Positions 50,520-62,310 of a DNA stretch of 64,000 nucleotides are shown piece after piece. Position 1 is the first letter of the stretch, and each line of letters begins with the position of its first letter. Source of the DNA: Diphasiastrum complanatum (lineage: Eukaryota > Streptophyta > Lycopodiopsida > Lycopodiales > Lycopodiaceae); assembly GCA_029204225.1 (NCBI GenBank), contig MU832035.1, positions 1 to 64,000 on the forward strand. The letters run 5' to 3'. A program made the translations under genes and the position numbers. The notes under the pieces were generated by a model that had not been told where the DNA came from, did no database searches, and worked only from the letters and a program-made list of their open reading frames with translations.

Positions 50520-50955
50520 GATTGTACAGAGTGACTGTTGGAAGAAATCAAAATAGTCTTTTTGATATATATTAGTTGTAGGGGCAGAAATTATAGACTG
50601 CATATGGTCCTTGCCCTTCAAATCAATAAACTAATCTTCAATAAACTTCATGTCCTTGTTAGTGAAAACTTTACAGGTTTCTATATTGTACAGTCTATAC
50701 ACTCCATCTGAAGTATAGTAGCCAACAGAAATAGTTTTGAATGAATGCTCATCCAATTTATTTTTGTTGTCCTTTGGTACATGGGCATAGGCAATACATC
50801 TGAATACTCTCAAATATTTCAATGAAGGCTTGGATTTTGTCCAGACTTCATGAGGGGTTTTGCTGTCAAGGACGTCTTTGGTTATACATCGGTTTCTGCA
50901 CGTAGGTCGTTGTTGAAACAACATGTTGCCAGAATGATTTGGGCAACGAAGCATG
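50520..50955 (-). pseudogene. Copia integrase C-terminal fragment, minus strand
   Basis: About 107 codons read SKTPHEVWTKSKPSLKYLRV, then AYAHVPKDNKNKLDEHSFKT and VYRLYNIETCKVFTNKDMKF, the usual integrase C-terminal region that caps copia integrase before RT. It is a different copy from the one at 49360-50460. It lies against the truncated LTR of the next element at about 50958. Confidence 0.85.
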
Positions 50956-50959
50956 AGTT

Positions 50960-51285
50960 ATCATGCATTTGGCAGACTCGACTAAGGTCATGTTCTTCCT
51001 TTTTGCCAATTTCGCGACATCTGAGGCTTGAACAAAAAACAAAATAATTTTGCGACAAGATTTTGTTCGCGGATCTTTCGAGCTTCAACAAGAAAGCCAC
51101 GAGCTTCTACAAAAAATTGTTTCGCAAATCTTTCGAGTTGATTGCAAGACAAATTTTGCGAGTCTTTTCGAGCTGGTCACGAATAGATATGTTTCGAGTT
51201 CGCGTTCGTTTCTTTCTCATCCTTTGTCAAGTAAACTGCGCGCTTTGTTGGTAGAATTAAGATCTATCTGATCAGTTGTTCTACA
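50960..51285 (-). repeat. 3' LTR, truncated, of the minus-strand copia element
   Basis: On the - strand TGTAGAACAACTGATC starts at 51285, directly after the polypurine tract TTTGAGAGGGAGC. About 325 bp remain before unrelated copia sequence interrupts it. Repeated short words such as CGAAAGATC and TCGCGA occur within. Confidence 0.65.
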
Positions 51286-54200
51286 GCTCCCTCTCAAAGT
51301 GACAGTTGGATTAACCCCAATCTTCTTTGCTACTTCTCGAACAAAGCTTTACTCGGTGGCTTTGTAAAGATATCGGTTGTCGTTTCCTCTATAGGTATGA
51401 AGACTATCTTCAGTATCTTCTTCTCGACTAAGTCCCGAATCACATGATACTTGATAGCTATGGGTTTCGTTTTCGAGTGAAATACGGGATCTTTCGTAAG
51501 ATAGATTGCTGAAGTGTTATCCATTAACAAGATATAAGGTTCAAAACTAGATTCATCAAATCTTTCCAATATCTGTTTAATCCAGATCAGCTTGTTTGCC
51601 ATCTTGGCTGCTGCTACATATTCTGCTTCACAGGAAGATTGAGCTACTGTTGTTTGCTTCTTGCTAATCCAGAGTATGGCTGCGCCACATGCTAGAGTAC
51701 AACCTCCTAAAATACCTTTGCAATCATCCTTCATGGATGCCCAGCTTGCGTCACTATAAGATTTGATGTGAAATCCAGCTTCCTTTGAATAACACAGTCC
51801 ATAGTCTTTTGTTGCCTGGAGATATTGTAGTACTCTCTTTTCCAACTTCCAATGCAATGATCTTGGGTTCTGATTATATTGGCTCAGCCTATATACTGCA
51901 AATGCTATATCAGGTTTGGTGTTGTCTGCTAGATATAACAATGATCCAATCAGCCTACGATAGGGTGTTTTGGCCATTCGTTCCTCTTCTTCGAGAGTCT
52001 GTGGACAATCTGCCTTACTCAGTATTGTTCCAGGTAACATGGGAGTATACACACCTTTGCATTTGAGCATGTTGAAGTCTTCAATGATCTTTTGAGTGTA
52101 CTTTTGTTGGTGAAGATACAACTTACCACCTTCAAAGTCTCTCACGATCTGCAAGCCTAGATAGATTTTAGCTTCTCCTAGGTCAGCGATCTCAAATATT
52201 TCAGAAATGTCTCTTTTGACATCTGAAATTAACTTATCTCTTCTTGAGAAGATAAGCGTGCCATCAACATAAATAGCTAGAATGATTATTTCATTTTGGA
52301 CATGCTTGATATAGACATTTGATTCAGCACATAGAGGTTTGAAGCCTATGAAACGTAATGCTTCATCCTTCTTTCTATACCTTTGTCTCGTTGCTTGTTT
52401 GAGACCATAAATGCTTTTATTCATGTGACATCCGTATTCTGGATATTCTTGGCTTACAAAACCAAGTGGTTGGTTCATGAATAAGTCTTATTCCAATTCT
52501 GCATGCAGATATGCAGTTTTCTCATCCACAATATGGATTTTCAAATCATGAGCCACTACATACGCGAATAACAAGTGAATTGATGTATGTTTGGCTACCG
52601 GTGAGAAAGTATCAATGTAGTCGATCCCATACTTCTGTGAAAAACCTTTAGCAACCAACCTTGCCTTGTATCTGATGTTTTCTCCATCATGATCTATTTT
52701 AATCTTGTAGATCCACTTGCACTTGACTGGTTTTCTGCCATCAGGTATAGGTGCAAGTTTCCATACATTGTTTTTATACATGGATGACATTTTGTCCACC
52801 ATTGCCTGAATCTGACGATCTTTATCTGGTCCATCTACAGCTTCTTCGAATGTTTGAGGTTCGTCAAAGAATCCAAAAAATTCAATGGTTGTATTAAAAA
52901 CATCCTGACCATACTTTTCTGGTGGTTTTCGTTGTCTATCTGATCTTCTCATAGGTGGTTTTGAGTTCGATTCTACAGGTTTTGAGTTAGATTCTAATTC
53001 GAGTTTCTCTGCTGAAATTTGAGCTGGCGATTCGAGTCTGTCAGGCACTCGATCTTGACCTCCCTTTGAATCTGGTAATTCTCTTTCATCTTATGTTTGT
53101 TTTTCTTCTGTTGTTGTTGGTAGCTCATAATAATTTTTGAGAATTTCATAGCCGACTAGATTACTGTCTGCTATGTATTTTGTCTCATCAAATTTAACAT
53201 CTCGAACGACTTTTATCTTGCCAGTTTTGGGTACATAAACACGATAATATGATGAATGTAACTCGAATCCTACTAAAAAATCTTGTTTCGTCTTTTCATC
53301 GAGTTTCTTTATCAGCTTATCTGGTATGTGCATATACATTACGCATCCAAAATGTTTGAACATGTGCAAGATTTGGCTTTGATTTCCACCATATCTCATG
53401 AGGAGTTTTATCCAGTATTCAAGATTTCAGAATACGATTCTGAAGATAATTTGATGCAACTATTTCATTATGCTGAGGTGTGTAGGATGCAGTCTTCATG
53501 TGCATAAGACCTTGACCAGTACAGTAATCTTTGAATTCTTTGGAAATGTACTCACCTCTACAATCTGTGCGCATTTGCTTCAGCTTATTGCCTGTTTGCT
53601 TTTCAGCTCAATTTGTATACTCAACAAATTTCTTGAAAGCTTCAGATTTGGTACGAATAAAGTATACTACAGCGAACTTGCTGAAGTCATCAATAAACAT
53701 TATGAAGTACTTTGCATCACCCAAAACAATACTTCGAATGGTCCACAAATATCTGAATGCACAATTTCAAGTACCTTAGTTGCTTTATAAACATTCTTAC
53801 TGAAAGGTGTTCTAGTCATCTTGCCTTTAAGACATGATTCGTAGGTAGTTCGAATATCTATACTTGTGATTTCGACTCTTTGAATTTTTTGACTTTTGTT
53901 GGCTTGGTACAAGGCTTCCATGTTCATGTGACATAGCCTTTTGTGCTACAGTACATTTGTTGATTCCTGAGTTTTATTGACTTGTTTGATTCTTGTTCGA
54001 ATGTTCAAGTGATACAAATTTTCTTCTCTGCTGCCTTTAGCAACCAGGTTAACAGAATCTTCCTCGAATGGTTTACAAGAGTTCTTTGTGAGGGTTACTG
54101 ACATGCCTGTATCGACTATCTTAGCAATGGATAGAAGATCTTTATCAAGAGTAGAGACATAGAGAACTTCCTCTGGTTTCTTGTCTCCCTGATTCGTGTC

Positions 54201-55339
54201 TAGCCATAATACACCAGTTCCATCAACCACGTGTTTAGAACCGTCTCCAAGTATAATGAATCTCGAATAGTTCATCTTCTTGTACTCAGACAAAATTTGT
54301 TTTGAGGAAACAAAATGTGAGGTGGCTCCTGAATCAAGTACTACTTCTCGAATTGAATTAGATGAATAGCATAGATCAATACTAACATAAGCTGTTGAAT
54401 TCCTTGTTGCCCTGTCTTCTGCTGCTCCGGAGCATTCTGCTTTGTCTTCGACATAGTTTGAATCTGAAGACTCGCTTCGATTCTGCCCCTTTTTGTTTCT
54501 GAAATTCTGATAACAGTCTATTGCTGCATGAACCTGTTTATGACAATGAATGCATTTAATCTTTGGATTTAGCCAACACTTTTCTTCTGTGTGACCTGAT
54601 CTTGTGCATCTATTGCAGATTTTCTTAACACCAAAATTCTTCTGTTAGTCTTAGACTCATTCTTTTTAGATGACTCCCTCTTAAATTTAGACTTCTTAGA
54701 AGATTTATTCTTCTGAGTAAACAGAGCATTTTCTAAATCACCATTGTCGTCATAGCGTTCACGAGCTTCTACTTCCTCCTTAACTTCGTCTATTGCCTTT
54801 TGAAGTGTCATTGTCGTATCTTTCGCCAACAAGGTTCGAGTTGTGTGGAATGACCTGGGTAGGATTCAAAGAAAATAACTAAGCTGTTTTTCCTTAGAAA
54901 TTGTATTTTCTGCACCAGAATTCTGCAAGGAAATAAACAGATCTTTAATCTTTTGCACGATGTGTCCAGGTCTTTGTCATCCCACTATAGGTAGGTTAAT
55001 TGGTCTTCCAAAAGAACATGATCTGATTACGAGATCGAGTCTCATTCTTGGTTTGCAATTCTTCCCATTAATCCTTTGCGTTTGAAATTGATATAAGATC
55101 TAGCATTATATTGCCATGCACTGAAGACGCAATAATTGCTATAGCTTTGTCATTTTTTAAACTCCATTTTCGAAGTTCTTTGCCAAGAGTAGCTTTTGGC
55201 TTCTCATCAATTGGTTCTACCCATTGCCATAGACCTTCGTCCTTCAACAAGAGTGGTCTTTAATTTCCAAATCAAGTAGTTTGAACCTCCAGGTCCAAGA
55301 TTGTAGTGATCTTAGCTTGAAAATCGACGATCGACGACA
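51286..55339 (-). pseudogene. Nearly full-length copia gag-pol, minus strand
   Basis: Gag starts at the - strand ATG at 55339 and is broken early. Two CCHC knuckles lie near 54625-54540 (CNRCTRSGHTEEKC, CIHCHKQVHAAIDC). Protease is intact in motif (VVLDSGATSH, 54335). GAG-pre-integrase (KRLCHMNMEALY) and integrase Asp residues (HSDICG, then RTDCRGEY) follow, but the third acidic residue's region is deleted near 53420. RT and RNase H are open from 53048 to 51330 except one TAA at 52485, where Glu is expected. The RT box reads AIYVDGTLIF, Gly replacing the second catalytic Asp. RNase H ends in TKDPVFHSKTKPI and IFTKPPSKAL. Knuckle number and RNase H sequence make it a distant relative of family A. 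Confidence 0.93.
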
Positions 55340-55430
55340 TCTTTTAATTCTGAATAACCTCCAGATAGCGGCTTACTGATGGATGTATGAAGAATGTTGA
55401 GAGGGATATGAAGATACCAGTATATCAACT

Positions 55431-55535
55431 TTAATTCTGTATGCTCTGATACTACTGTATCAGATTTAATTTTGTAAGCTCTAATACCACTGTATCAGAT
55501 TTGATTCCGTAGGCTCTGATACCACTGTATGAAAA
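55431..55535 (-). repeat. Tandemly triplicated primer-binding site, 3 x 35 bp
   Basis: Three adjacent 35-bp units (55431-55465, 55466-55500, 55501-55535) each contain the complement of the copia primer site followed by the LTR edge: GCTCTGATACTAC, GCTCTAATACCAC and GCTCTGATACCAC, each followed by TGTAT. The unit next to the LTR (third) has the best primer site. The two others carry one substitution each. Each unit spans the LTR/primer junction. Confidence 0.9.
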
Positions 55536-55905
55536 ATAGTAACTATTCTTTCACAGAGAACACAATGCAAGTTCGAATAAATCATACTAATATCAGTGTC
55601 TTCAATCATGATTTTATCTAATCTATGTACTAATAGAACAGTATTTGTTCTTATTGAATATGCGTGCGAAAATTATATGCGGAAGTAAGAGACAACTTAA
55701 GACTATTTAGACAATAAGAAACTATTGATCAAAAACAAATTTTCATAACTCTAAATCTGATTCATCAATATACATCTCTTGTTGTCTTATCTCACTGTTG
55801 TGTCTCTGATTGAGTGAGATTGTTACAACGATTAGTGCACATGTATTTATATTGCTACAAGACAAGTCTTTTGGCCTTTTATTTATAGGTCTTTTGGCCT
55901 TTCAA
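55526..55905 (-). repeat. 5' LTR, truncated, of the minus-strand copia element
   Basis: On the + strand it begins TGTATGAAAAATAG next to the primer-site repeats, and it continues to about 55905, where + strand copia RT sequence begins. The reversed TATA-like TATTTATAGG near 55880 is repeated nearby (CTTTTGGCCTTTTATTTATAGG). The outer end and the target duplication are lost. Confidence 0.6.
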
Positions 55906-55914
55906 TGCTGGATG

Positions 55915-56760
55915 GGATCTATGGCAATTGGACATCACTAATGCAATCTTGAATGGAGATCTTGAGGAGGAGGTTTTTATGGAGCAACCCGAGGGCTACA
56001 TTTCACATGGCAAGCCTAATCATGTGTGTTTTTTTCCAAAAGAGTTTGTATGGGCTTAAGCAAGCACCAAGGAGTTGGTATGCTAAGCTTAACATTTTTC
56101 TACTTTCTCAAAACTTCATAATGAGTGAGTATGATCATTTTAGTATAATGAGTGAGTATTCACTTTATTTTAGATTTGTTGGAAATGATGTTACTATTCT
56201 TCTAATCTATGTGGATGATATCATTTTGAGTGGAGGCAACAATCAAGACATAGATGATATCAAGATTGCATTGAAAACAGGAGTTTGACGTGCATGATCT
56301 TGGTCTTTTGCCTTATATCTTGGAAATAGAAATTCGGACTTTGCTAGAAATCAAATGGATAGGAAATCCATAAGTGCACATGCTATTTTCATAGATGATG
56401 GAGCTATCTCATGGATGTCGAAGAAACGAGCAAGAATCTCTTTATCATCAAGTGAGGCCGAGTACAAAGCCTTACATGCACAAAGAAGATTCTATGAATC
56501 AAAAGGATGGTAATGGATATTAACTTGCTGGATTTTCAAATTTTTCCAATGATCTCTTTTTATTACCTTTAAGCCCAAAGTTTGGCAAGCAATCCTATTT
56601 TTTATACCAGGAGCAAGCATATTGAAGTGGCTTATCATTTTCTGAGAGAACAAGTCATGGAAAAAGAAGTGGAGCTTCAACATGTCTCATCAAGGGAGTG
56701 TGTGGCTGGTATCCTCACCAAAGCATACGTCCAAGTTTTGCATATAGAATTCGGCATAAT
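55915..56760 (+). pseudogene. Copia RT / RNase H fragment with internal deletion
   Basis: Starts in RT (QLDITNAILNGDLEEEVFM), continues through SLYGLKQAPRSWYAKLNIFL and an intact catalytic box (LLIYVDDIILSG near 56195). It then loses the RT thumb and start of RNase H near 56340, where DRKSISAHAIFIDDGAISWM joins on. RNase H motifs (ISLSSSEAEYKAL, ARSKHIEVAYHF-like) continue with shifts to about 56760. A small direct repeat (TAATGAGTGAGTAT, twice near 56120 and 56145) adds codons inside RT. Confidence 0.88.
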
Positions 56761-58293
56761 CCTAGACTTGGATATATGGTACTCCAATACTCGAGATTAT
56801 TGGTTATGCCACGTTATTCTAGACGAGGCCAGTAATGTGATTAATAACCTTGTGAAGCCCAAACACACTAAGTGCAGTTAGCACATGGATTTAGGACTGT
56901 TAATGCATGTGTAGAGTATCAATGGCAATGAAAAGCGCTTTTGGGAAGTTTAGGCCTTGCATGGGCACATGCACAATGGGGCTTTGAGCCTATAAAGCTA
57001 GTGGAAACTCACCCTACCACATCATAGTTTTTGGTGATTCATTGCTAGTTTCTCTCACTCTACTCGTGCTTCCTAGGCTCGAGGGTGAAGTTGTTGGAGA
57101 TTGATCGGTTGCTTCTACTTGATTGGGTGGTTTTGCTCCACAGTGTATTCTCTTGTGTTTTGACTTCTAAGCAGGATCTCGCTTTCCCTTACACCACACA
57201 AGTGTATAAAAATGCTTTCTTGGATAGTCAGGGTACATACAAGTTGTACTCTCGCTTGTATAGTCATATGATTCCTTGATTGAACAATTCTCTAGTGATA
57301 GTAGAACTTGCATAGAGATAACAAATAATTCAAGATTTCATGTACAAACAAAGCACAATGGAATTTAGGATCATTATGTTCGTCAAAAGGTTAGTAAGGC
57401 AAAATGTAACCACAATATTGTCCAACAAAGAACATGATTGTAGACATACTCATGAAGACAAATTGGAATATTATATAATACATGTTAAGAGTATTCGATA
57501 AAGTAGATTTAAGGCTAAGTGGGAGCGTTTACAGTCATATTTATATCAGCCCAAAGTGACTATAACTCCATTGAATCAAAATCAAGTGTTGAATTCCTTC
57601 CAGCTTGCCCTCAACTTTCAAACATGAGATCATGGATTTACCCCATTCATGAAGTCATGGGTTTATGTATGACTTTGTTTTGTGTGCCTTCATCTTCATT
57701 ACTTTTAAGTTGTGATAGTGTCATCTTAGAATAAATTAAAGTAAGTACCCCTATTTGGATACAAAAGAAAAGTTAGTACCGTTGACAAATATGGGATACA
57801 AATGCTCCAAGGATCAAAATACATCAAGTTTCAACAATAAGAGAAGTACATGTTAAAAATGTTAGGATGGTATTAGAGGATCTTATGATGGAAGGTTGGC
57901 CCATTAAATTTATCTTTGTCTAGATACTTTCAAGAGTACTTTACGTTTTCTTTCCCTGAGTGAAAGCAAACCTTTTCTCCTTCAAATCTCTGGTTTCCGT
58001 TATGCATCATCTTGAAGGAAATATATCGATGGATACAGAGCTTTAATCATGGGCTCCTTTTCAAGAGATTCAGGAGAGCTTTTCTGAGCTTTTGGAGGTG
58101 AGGAAGACAACTCAAATTGCACCATCTGATACCCGGTAATACTTTTCGAAAGAATTTGGAGCATCTTCTTTGAAATTTTGAGGTCGAAGAAGAAAATTTA
58201 CACTAATACACAGGAAGACCAAAACCCAATTCTACTCTCAGCCATGAGAATTGGACTTTTAATGTAAAGTACATCATCTCCTGAGATGTTCAT
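56761..58293. other. Spacer downstream of the FAF gene, no gene seen
   Basis: LTR-like sequence (TATAAAG near 56991, then pyrimidine-rich) suggests a copia LTR remnant up to about 57300. From there to 58293 only short unremarkable frames occur. The last ~300 bp would hold the FAF 3' UTR, read on the - strand. Confidence 0.5.
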
Positions 58294-59601
58294 TCAAGAG
58301 CTTGCAATACATCGTCTCTCCCAGATGGGCAGGACACGATCCTCGTCATTGAAAAGATCATATCTTTTGCATTTGACTTGCTGTAGAGCTTCCAATTCAT
58401 TTACTGCATCACACACCTTCCTGAGGGACAGTTGCAAAAAAGACTGAGCTGACGCATGGAGCCTCCCAACGCCATCTCCAAGAAGCCTTTGTACATTCTG
58501 GGGAGCTGGTAACACAATCTTCGGTCTTTGAGGATCTACCGACAAGTGCCATCCACCATCACTGGTGACGGATTCAAGCATGTCAAAGTCGACGGAGGAC
58601 TTTCCATTCACTGCCATGTTGATGCCAAAATTTTCAGCAGAATCTTGAGCATAGAAAGACCACGGTACTGCGCCTATTGCCACATCCTTCTTACCCCCTT
58701 TGTCTTCTAAACTTTGAGTTGAAACGTCAGTGGAAGTATCAATTTTTGAATTTGTTTCCTTCGCAGATTTTTCACAGAAATCCAACTCTTGTACTTGCTC
58801 CTCCTTTCTTATTGCCCTCTCGGGCTCACCCAACGCAGATGCATAAGCTGAAATTTTTGATGTGGAATGATGTATTTCATTTCGTCTTTTACAAATCGAA
58901 GAACCATCACCATCTAAACCAATGGGTTTTCCGGAACAGAACGCCTCCTTTGCAGACTCTTCACACTGGGGCTGCTGTGGAAGACATTGATTGTCTTTGT
59001 CAGGCCTGATCAGCTGAAGAATAAGGCGGTTGTTAGTACGAATGGGTTGGAAATGCATTTGAGGAGCCAGCTTTACTTGCCGAAGCATAAACCGGCCATT
59101 GCTCCTGATGGATTGCAGCTGCAAGCAAGGCATCTGGAACTGAGATAGATGGAAGTAGCCCTTGCTCATCAGAGAAGACAAAGGAGGAGGAAAACATGCA
59201 TCTCTCTTCCACTGATTCCTCAATTTTCTTGAACCAAATCCACTCCCCACCATCTCCAATTCTTCATTGCTTGAATCACAGGCTTCTGTAGGCTCTATCT
59301 CACTGGATTCATGATCCTCTGCATCCGAATCAGCAGCTGTACTGTTTCTCAATCTCGAAGAATCCTCCTGCGACCAGCGAAAGCTCTTCAGATAGTGGTC
59401 CCTCTGATCCCAACCGCTTTCATTCCTGCTCAATGCCGCTCTGCCCAGCAAGCCATCCTCCATGCTCGTCTCCATGAATTTCCACTCAATCAAATTCTGC
59501 GAGGAGCACAGCGGATTCATCAAATCACAGAACCCATTTGTGGATTCCAATGCAGATTGATCTTCTTTATCTCCTTCTCTGGCATCACAAATCTTGCCCA
59601 T
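58294..59601 (-). CDS. FAF-domain (FANTASTIC FOUR-like) protein
   Basis: One uninterrupted 435-codon frame, ATG at 59601 and stop at 58294. Residues 136-201 match the FAF domain: CFPPPLSSLMSKGYF, then SIRSNGRFMLRQVKL and FQPIRTNNRLILQLIRPD, corresponding to the FPPP..L, DGRL and RxNGRLxLxLVP motifs. The N-terminal part is acidic and Ser-rich (AADSDAEDHESSEIE). The C-terminal half contains conserved-looking blocks (SDGGWHLSVDPQRPKIVLP, then a Leu-rich helix near 385-415). In Arabidopsis FAF proteins adjust shoot meristem size through the WUSCHEL-CLAVATA loop; the role here is inferred from the domain only. The protein is longer than the four Arabidopsis FAFs, closer to FAF-like proteins. No introns or breaks, unlike all nearby repeats. 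The function outside the FAF domain is unknown. Confidence 0.85.
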   Translation of the reverse strand: MGKICDAREGDKEDQSALESTNGFCDLMNPLCSSQNLIEWKFMETSMEDGLLGRAALSRNESGWDQRDHYLKSFRWSQEDSSRLRNSTAADSDAEDHESSEIEPTEACDSSNEELEMVGSGFGSRKLRNQWKRDACFPPPLSSLMSKGYFHLSQFQMPCLQLQSIRSNGRFMLRQVKLAPQMHFQPIRTNNRLILQLIRPDKDNQCLPQQPQCEESAKEAFCSGKPIGLDGDGSSICKRRNEIHHSTSKISAYASALGEPERAIRKEEQVQELDFCEKSAKETNSKIDTSTDVSTQSLEDKGGKKDVAIGAVPWSFYAQDSAENFGINMAVNGKSSVDFDMLESVTSDGGWHLSVDPQRPKIVLPAPQNVQRLLGDGVGRLHASAQSFLQLSLRKVCDAVNELEALQQVKCKRYDLFNDEDRVLPIWERRCIASS

Positions 59602-59661
59602 GTCTGCTCAGCTCTGCTGGCTGTGGGCTGCTGCTTTCTTCGCTGTAATCAGATCATGCAA

Positions 59662-59706
59662 GCACGCACGCACGCGCGCACACACACACACACCGTTAAC
59701 TATATC
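59662..59706 (-). promoter_or_regulatory. FAF upstream region: (CA/CG) tract and possible TATA
   Basis: Sixty bases upstream of the FAF ATG lies an alternating purine-pyrimidine tract (GCACGCACGCGCGCACAC..., 59662-59693), which can adopt Z-DNA under supercoiling. Just beyond it the - strand reads GATATAGTTAAC, a weak TATA candidate about 100 bp from the ATG. Both are inferred from sequence alone. Confidence 0.35.
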
Positions 59707-61094
59707 TCCCTCTAACTATTAAGATAACAAAACATAACATGACGTGTTACTGGTCATATCCACCGCTGTCGGTGATCCTCGTTCATTTCAGAATGAAAGG
59801 TACCGAGGACTTTACTTACTTTTCTCACATCGGGGCGCGTTGCAAAAAGGTTTTTCTAATGGGCGAAATATTCTCAGATGGGCTTTGACGTGCACGGACC
59901 ACCGTCAAACGTCAATTGCATGTTTCTTTTTGGTGTGTAGTGTGACTGTGACTGTGACACTGTGAATGCTCGCGTGGTGGACGACTGACTTCTAATCACA
60001 TGCTACGACTTGGGAAAACTTCAAGTACGACTAGTTCAGTCAGATATCAGTAGCCCGTCAACCTGTCTAACCTCTCAAATGTCTTGGTATGTCCTCCAAT
60101 TCAATGTTTTAGGTAGCACACTTTATGTATAGGATAAACTCTATGGCACCCGGCCTACATATTGGGACCTCAGCCGGCATGAACACCAATTTCCTCTTGT
60201 TGGGGCGTAATGCCCTACCCAAGGAAGTTGCCCGGGCTTTTCAGGCCATAATGCAGTGTATGAGCGAGCTCCATAGGTGTTTAAGAGATGGGAGGCCCTG
60301 CTACGAGGGCGGCTGCACAAAGGTCGGGAGCCACCTTGAACGAGGCGGAAGGCCTGAGGCCCAAATTGGCTTTCCACCAAGTAATGCCTAAGTGCAAGTT
60401 GTTTTTTGGACAATTATTATTAATTTCGAGCTAGGAGAACTTTTATGTGACAGTCAACGAGTGGGTGCCACATAGCACTTGCAAATTTCACCGAAATATG
60501 TATGTATCATATGTGGGTGGGTTGTCCATGTGCATGTGCTATCTATGTGGCACCCACTCCTTGGATGTCCACATTGAATTTTGCCATAGTGACAACCACT
60601 AGGTGTCAATCTCTCATTGGATGTTCACACGAGTTTTGGTGGAATGTGTCAATCGTTGGAAAATTCAAGAATAGTATGTTTGTGAAGGTTTTTAATTGTG
60701 ATGGGAAAAAAAAAAAAGCACTTGGCTTTTATGTTACGATGGAACAACACATAAGACTCGTTCCCATTCCGACGGATAAGACATGGACCCTAGGGAAAAG
60801 GAATTGTTGAAAAGCCCCTAGGTTGAAATAAATCCTTCCTCTCCAAGCCGAGCTCTTCATAATGGATCAACCTCAACCCATTCCAATGCATTAATGACGG
60901 GCCAAACTGACTATTTTATTGTTTTGAATCACATGTCATTCAATGGTGTGCACTTATTAAGTCGATGGTAAAATCATCAAGAACTACCATCAACGATGCT
61001 ACGTCAAAGCATTCCATCATGCTATTCTTTGAGTGATCTCCAACCAAAAGGCTTTTTCATCGAAGGGTAAGAAGACCAGGTGACTCTTGCAAAC
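59707..61094. other. Region upstream of FAF, no confirmed gene
   Basis: A GC-rich patch (about 60125-60415) is open on both strands for about 90 codons. Neither frame has a motif, so I do not call it. Elsewhere there are only short frames. The TGTGACTGTGACTGTGACACTGTGA repeat lies near 59941-59965. Promoter elements of the FAF gene should lie in the left part. Confidence 0.5.
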
Positions 61095-61575
61095 AGAGCT
61101 ATATGGCCTCAAACAAACTATCAGAGACAGAGGATCACATGGCTGTCCAAGATGCCTAATGCTTCGCAATCCTACTGTTACGACAGTCTCAGACTTCTAC
61201 TCTAATAACCCAAAAGGACAACAAGCTTTTGATTTCGTTCTCTAATCAATACTCGTTCCTAAAATACACAGTTAATAATGTGTTCATAATTGTTTTTTTT
61301 TCTTTACTGTTGGTAGAGACATCGTTTACGTCGTAATCGTCTCTCGTGTTCTGCTTCCATCATGGCTCCGCTGCAGTCGCAATCAATCGCAGACCACGCA
61401 GACCACCATCATACACCAACAAAAGTGGTATCAGAGCATTGGTTCAGTGGATTACTAGAGTCCATGATCTTTTTCCAAAAGTTATTCTAAGTTGTTTGTG
61501 TATAATTCGATCACTATAGAAGGCACCTCAGAGATCCGCTTGATCAATAAATTCAACGGAGATGACTTCCACATG
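61095..61575 (+). repeat. Family-C copia LTR end, primer site and gag start
   Basis: Matches 35160-35605 nearly throughout, including CACCAACA at the LTR end, TGGTATCAGAGC (61426-61437) and the start of gag, where the ATG has become ATA (ACTATAGAAGGCACC). It breaks off after GATGACTTCCACATGTG. Both outer limits are truncated. Confidence 0.9.
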
Positions 61576-61805
61576 TGCTTTGTGTGATAGATTTTGAAAA
61601 GTCTACAAGAGGGAGATTCACTTTGTCTTAAGGATGGACCATTTGAAACCCTTTCGAATAAAGGTAGTGCATGAGAGTTGCACTCGAGTGTCTTGATGGT
61701 TGCATGGTGTTCTTTGTAGGAGATTGCAATCAAAATAATTGGGCCTTGGCATTTTGCGAGTTTCTTGCTTGCCACGAATAAACAAAAAGATAGCACATTG
61801 CTATT

Positions 61806-61935
61806 TAAAAACTCATTCTCTATTTTTTTATGTGATGCAATGATCATGATATTTATGAATTCATTGTCTATTTTTCTTATGTGATGCTATGATTGTGATA
61901 TTTAGAAATTCATTGTCTATTTTTCTTATGCATCC
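61806..61935 (+). repeat. Short tandem repeat of about 54 bp
   Basis: The block AATTCATTGTCTATTTTTCTTATG(T/C) plus the following GTGATGC(A/T)ATGAT(C/T)(A/G)TGATATTTA occurs in two full copies and one partial copy between 61806 and 61935. No coding or known element association is seen. Confidence 0.75.
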
Positions 61936-62046
61936 TCTTAGAGCATTTTCTTGGCTAAGTCAGAAAATCAGCTTCATTTTGCATATCCTTCTCTCCACTT
62001 CCAATCATGTTTTCTCTCTCTTCTCGTTGATCAATAAGAACATTGG

Positions 62047-62049
<3 letters not shown>

Positions 62050-62114
<65 letters not shown>
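62050..62114. repeat. (TC)n microsatellite
   Basis: A pure TC run of about 65 bp, immediately upstream of a copia gag fragment. Open frames of Ser-Leu (+) or Glu-Arg (-) across it are artefacts. Confidence 0.97.
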
Positions 62115-62116
<2 letters not shown>

Positions 62117-62118
62117 AT

Positions 62119-62310
62119 AAGCTATGGGAAGTTGTCACTGGTATTGAAGTGAAACTTGAAGATGACACAGCCGACTCAAAATGAAAATCAAAGGATGGTA
62201 AAGCTTTCGCGCTAATCATTCTCAATATATCAGATACACAGATTGGCCATGTATCTGAAGCTCATACTTTGGAAGAAGTATGGGACATCCTGAGTGCATT
62301 AGAAAAAGGA
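62119..62310 (+). pseudogene. Copia gag fragment
   Basis: Reads KLWEVVTGIEVKLEDD, a stop where Trp is usual, then KDGKAFALIILNISDTQIGH and EEVWDILSALE. This is the second block of copia gag, as in KDGKALAIVSLNLKDTQIAH at 35720. Both ends are truncated; the left edge is the TC run. Confidence 0.85.

Noticed and set aside
60125-60413. About 90-codon frames on both strands in a GC-rich patch
   Set aside because: Both strands are open, which follows from GC-rich composition, and neither product has a recognisable motif.
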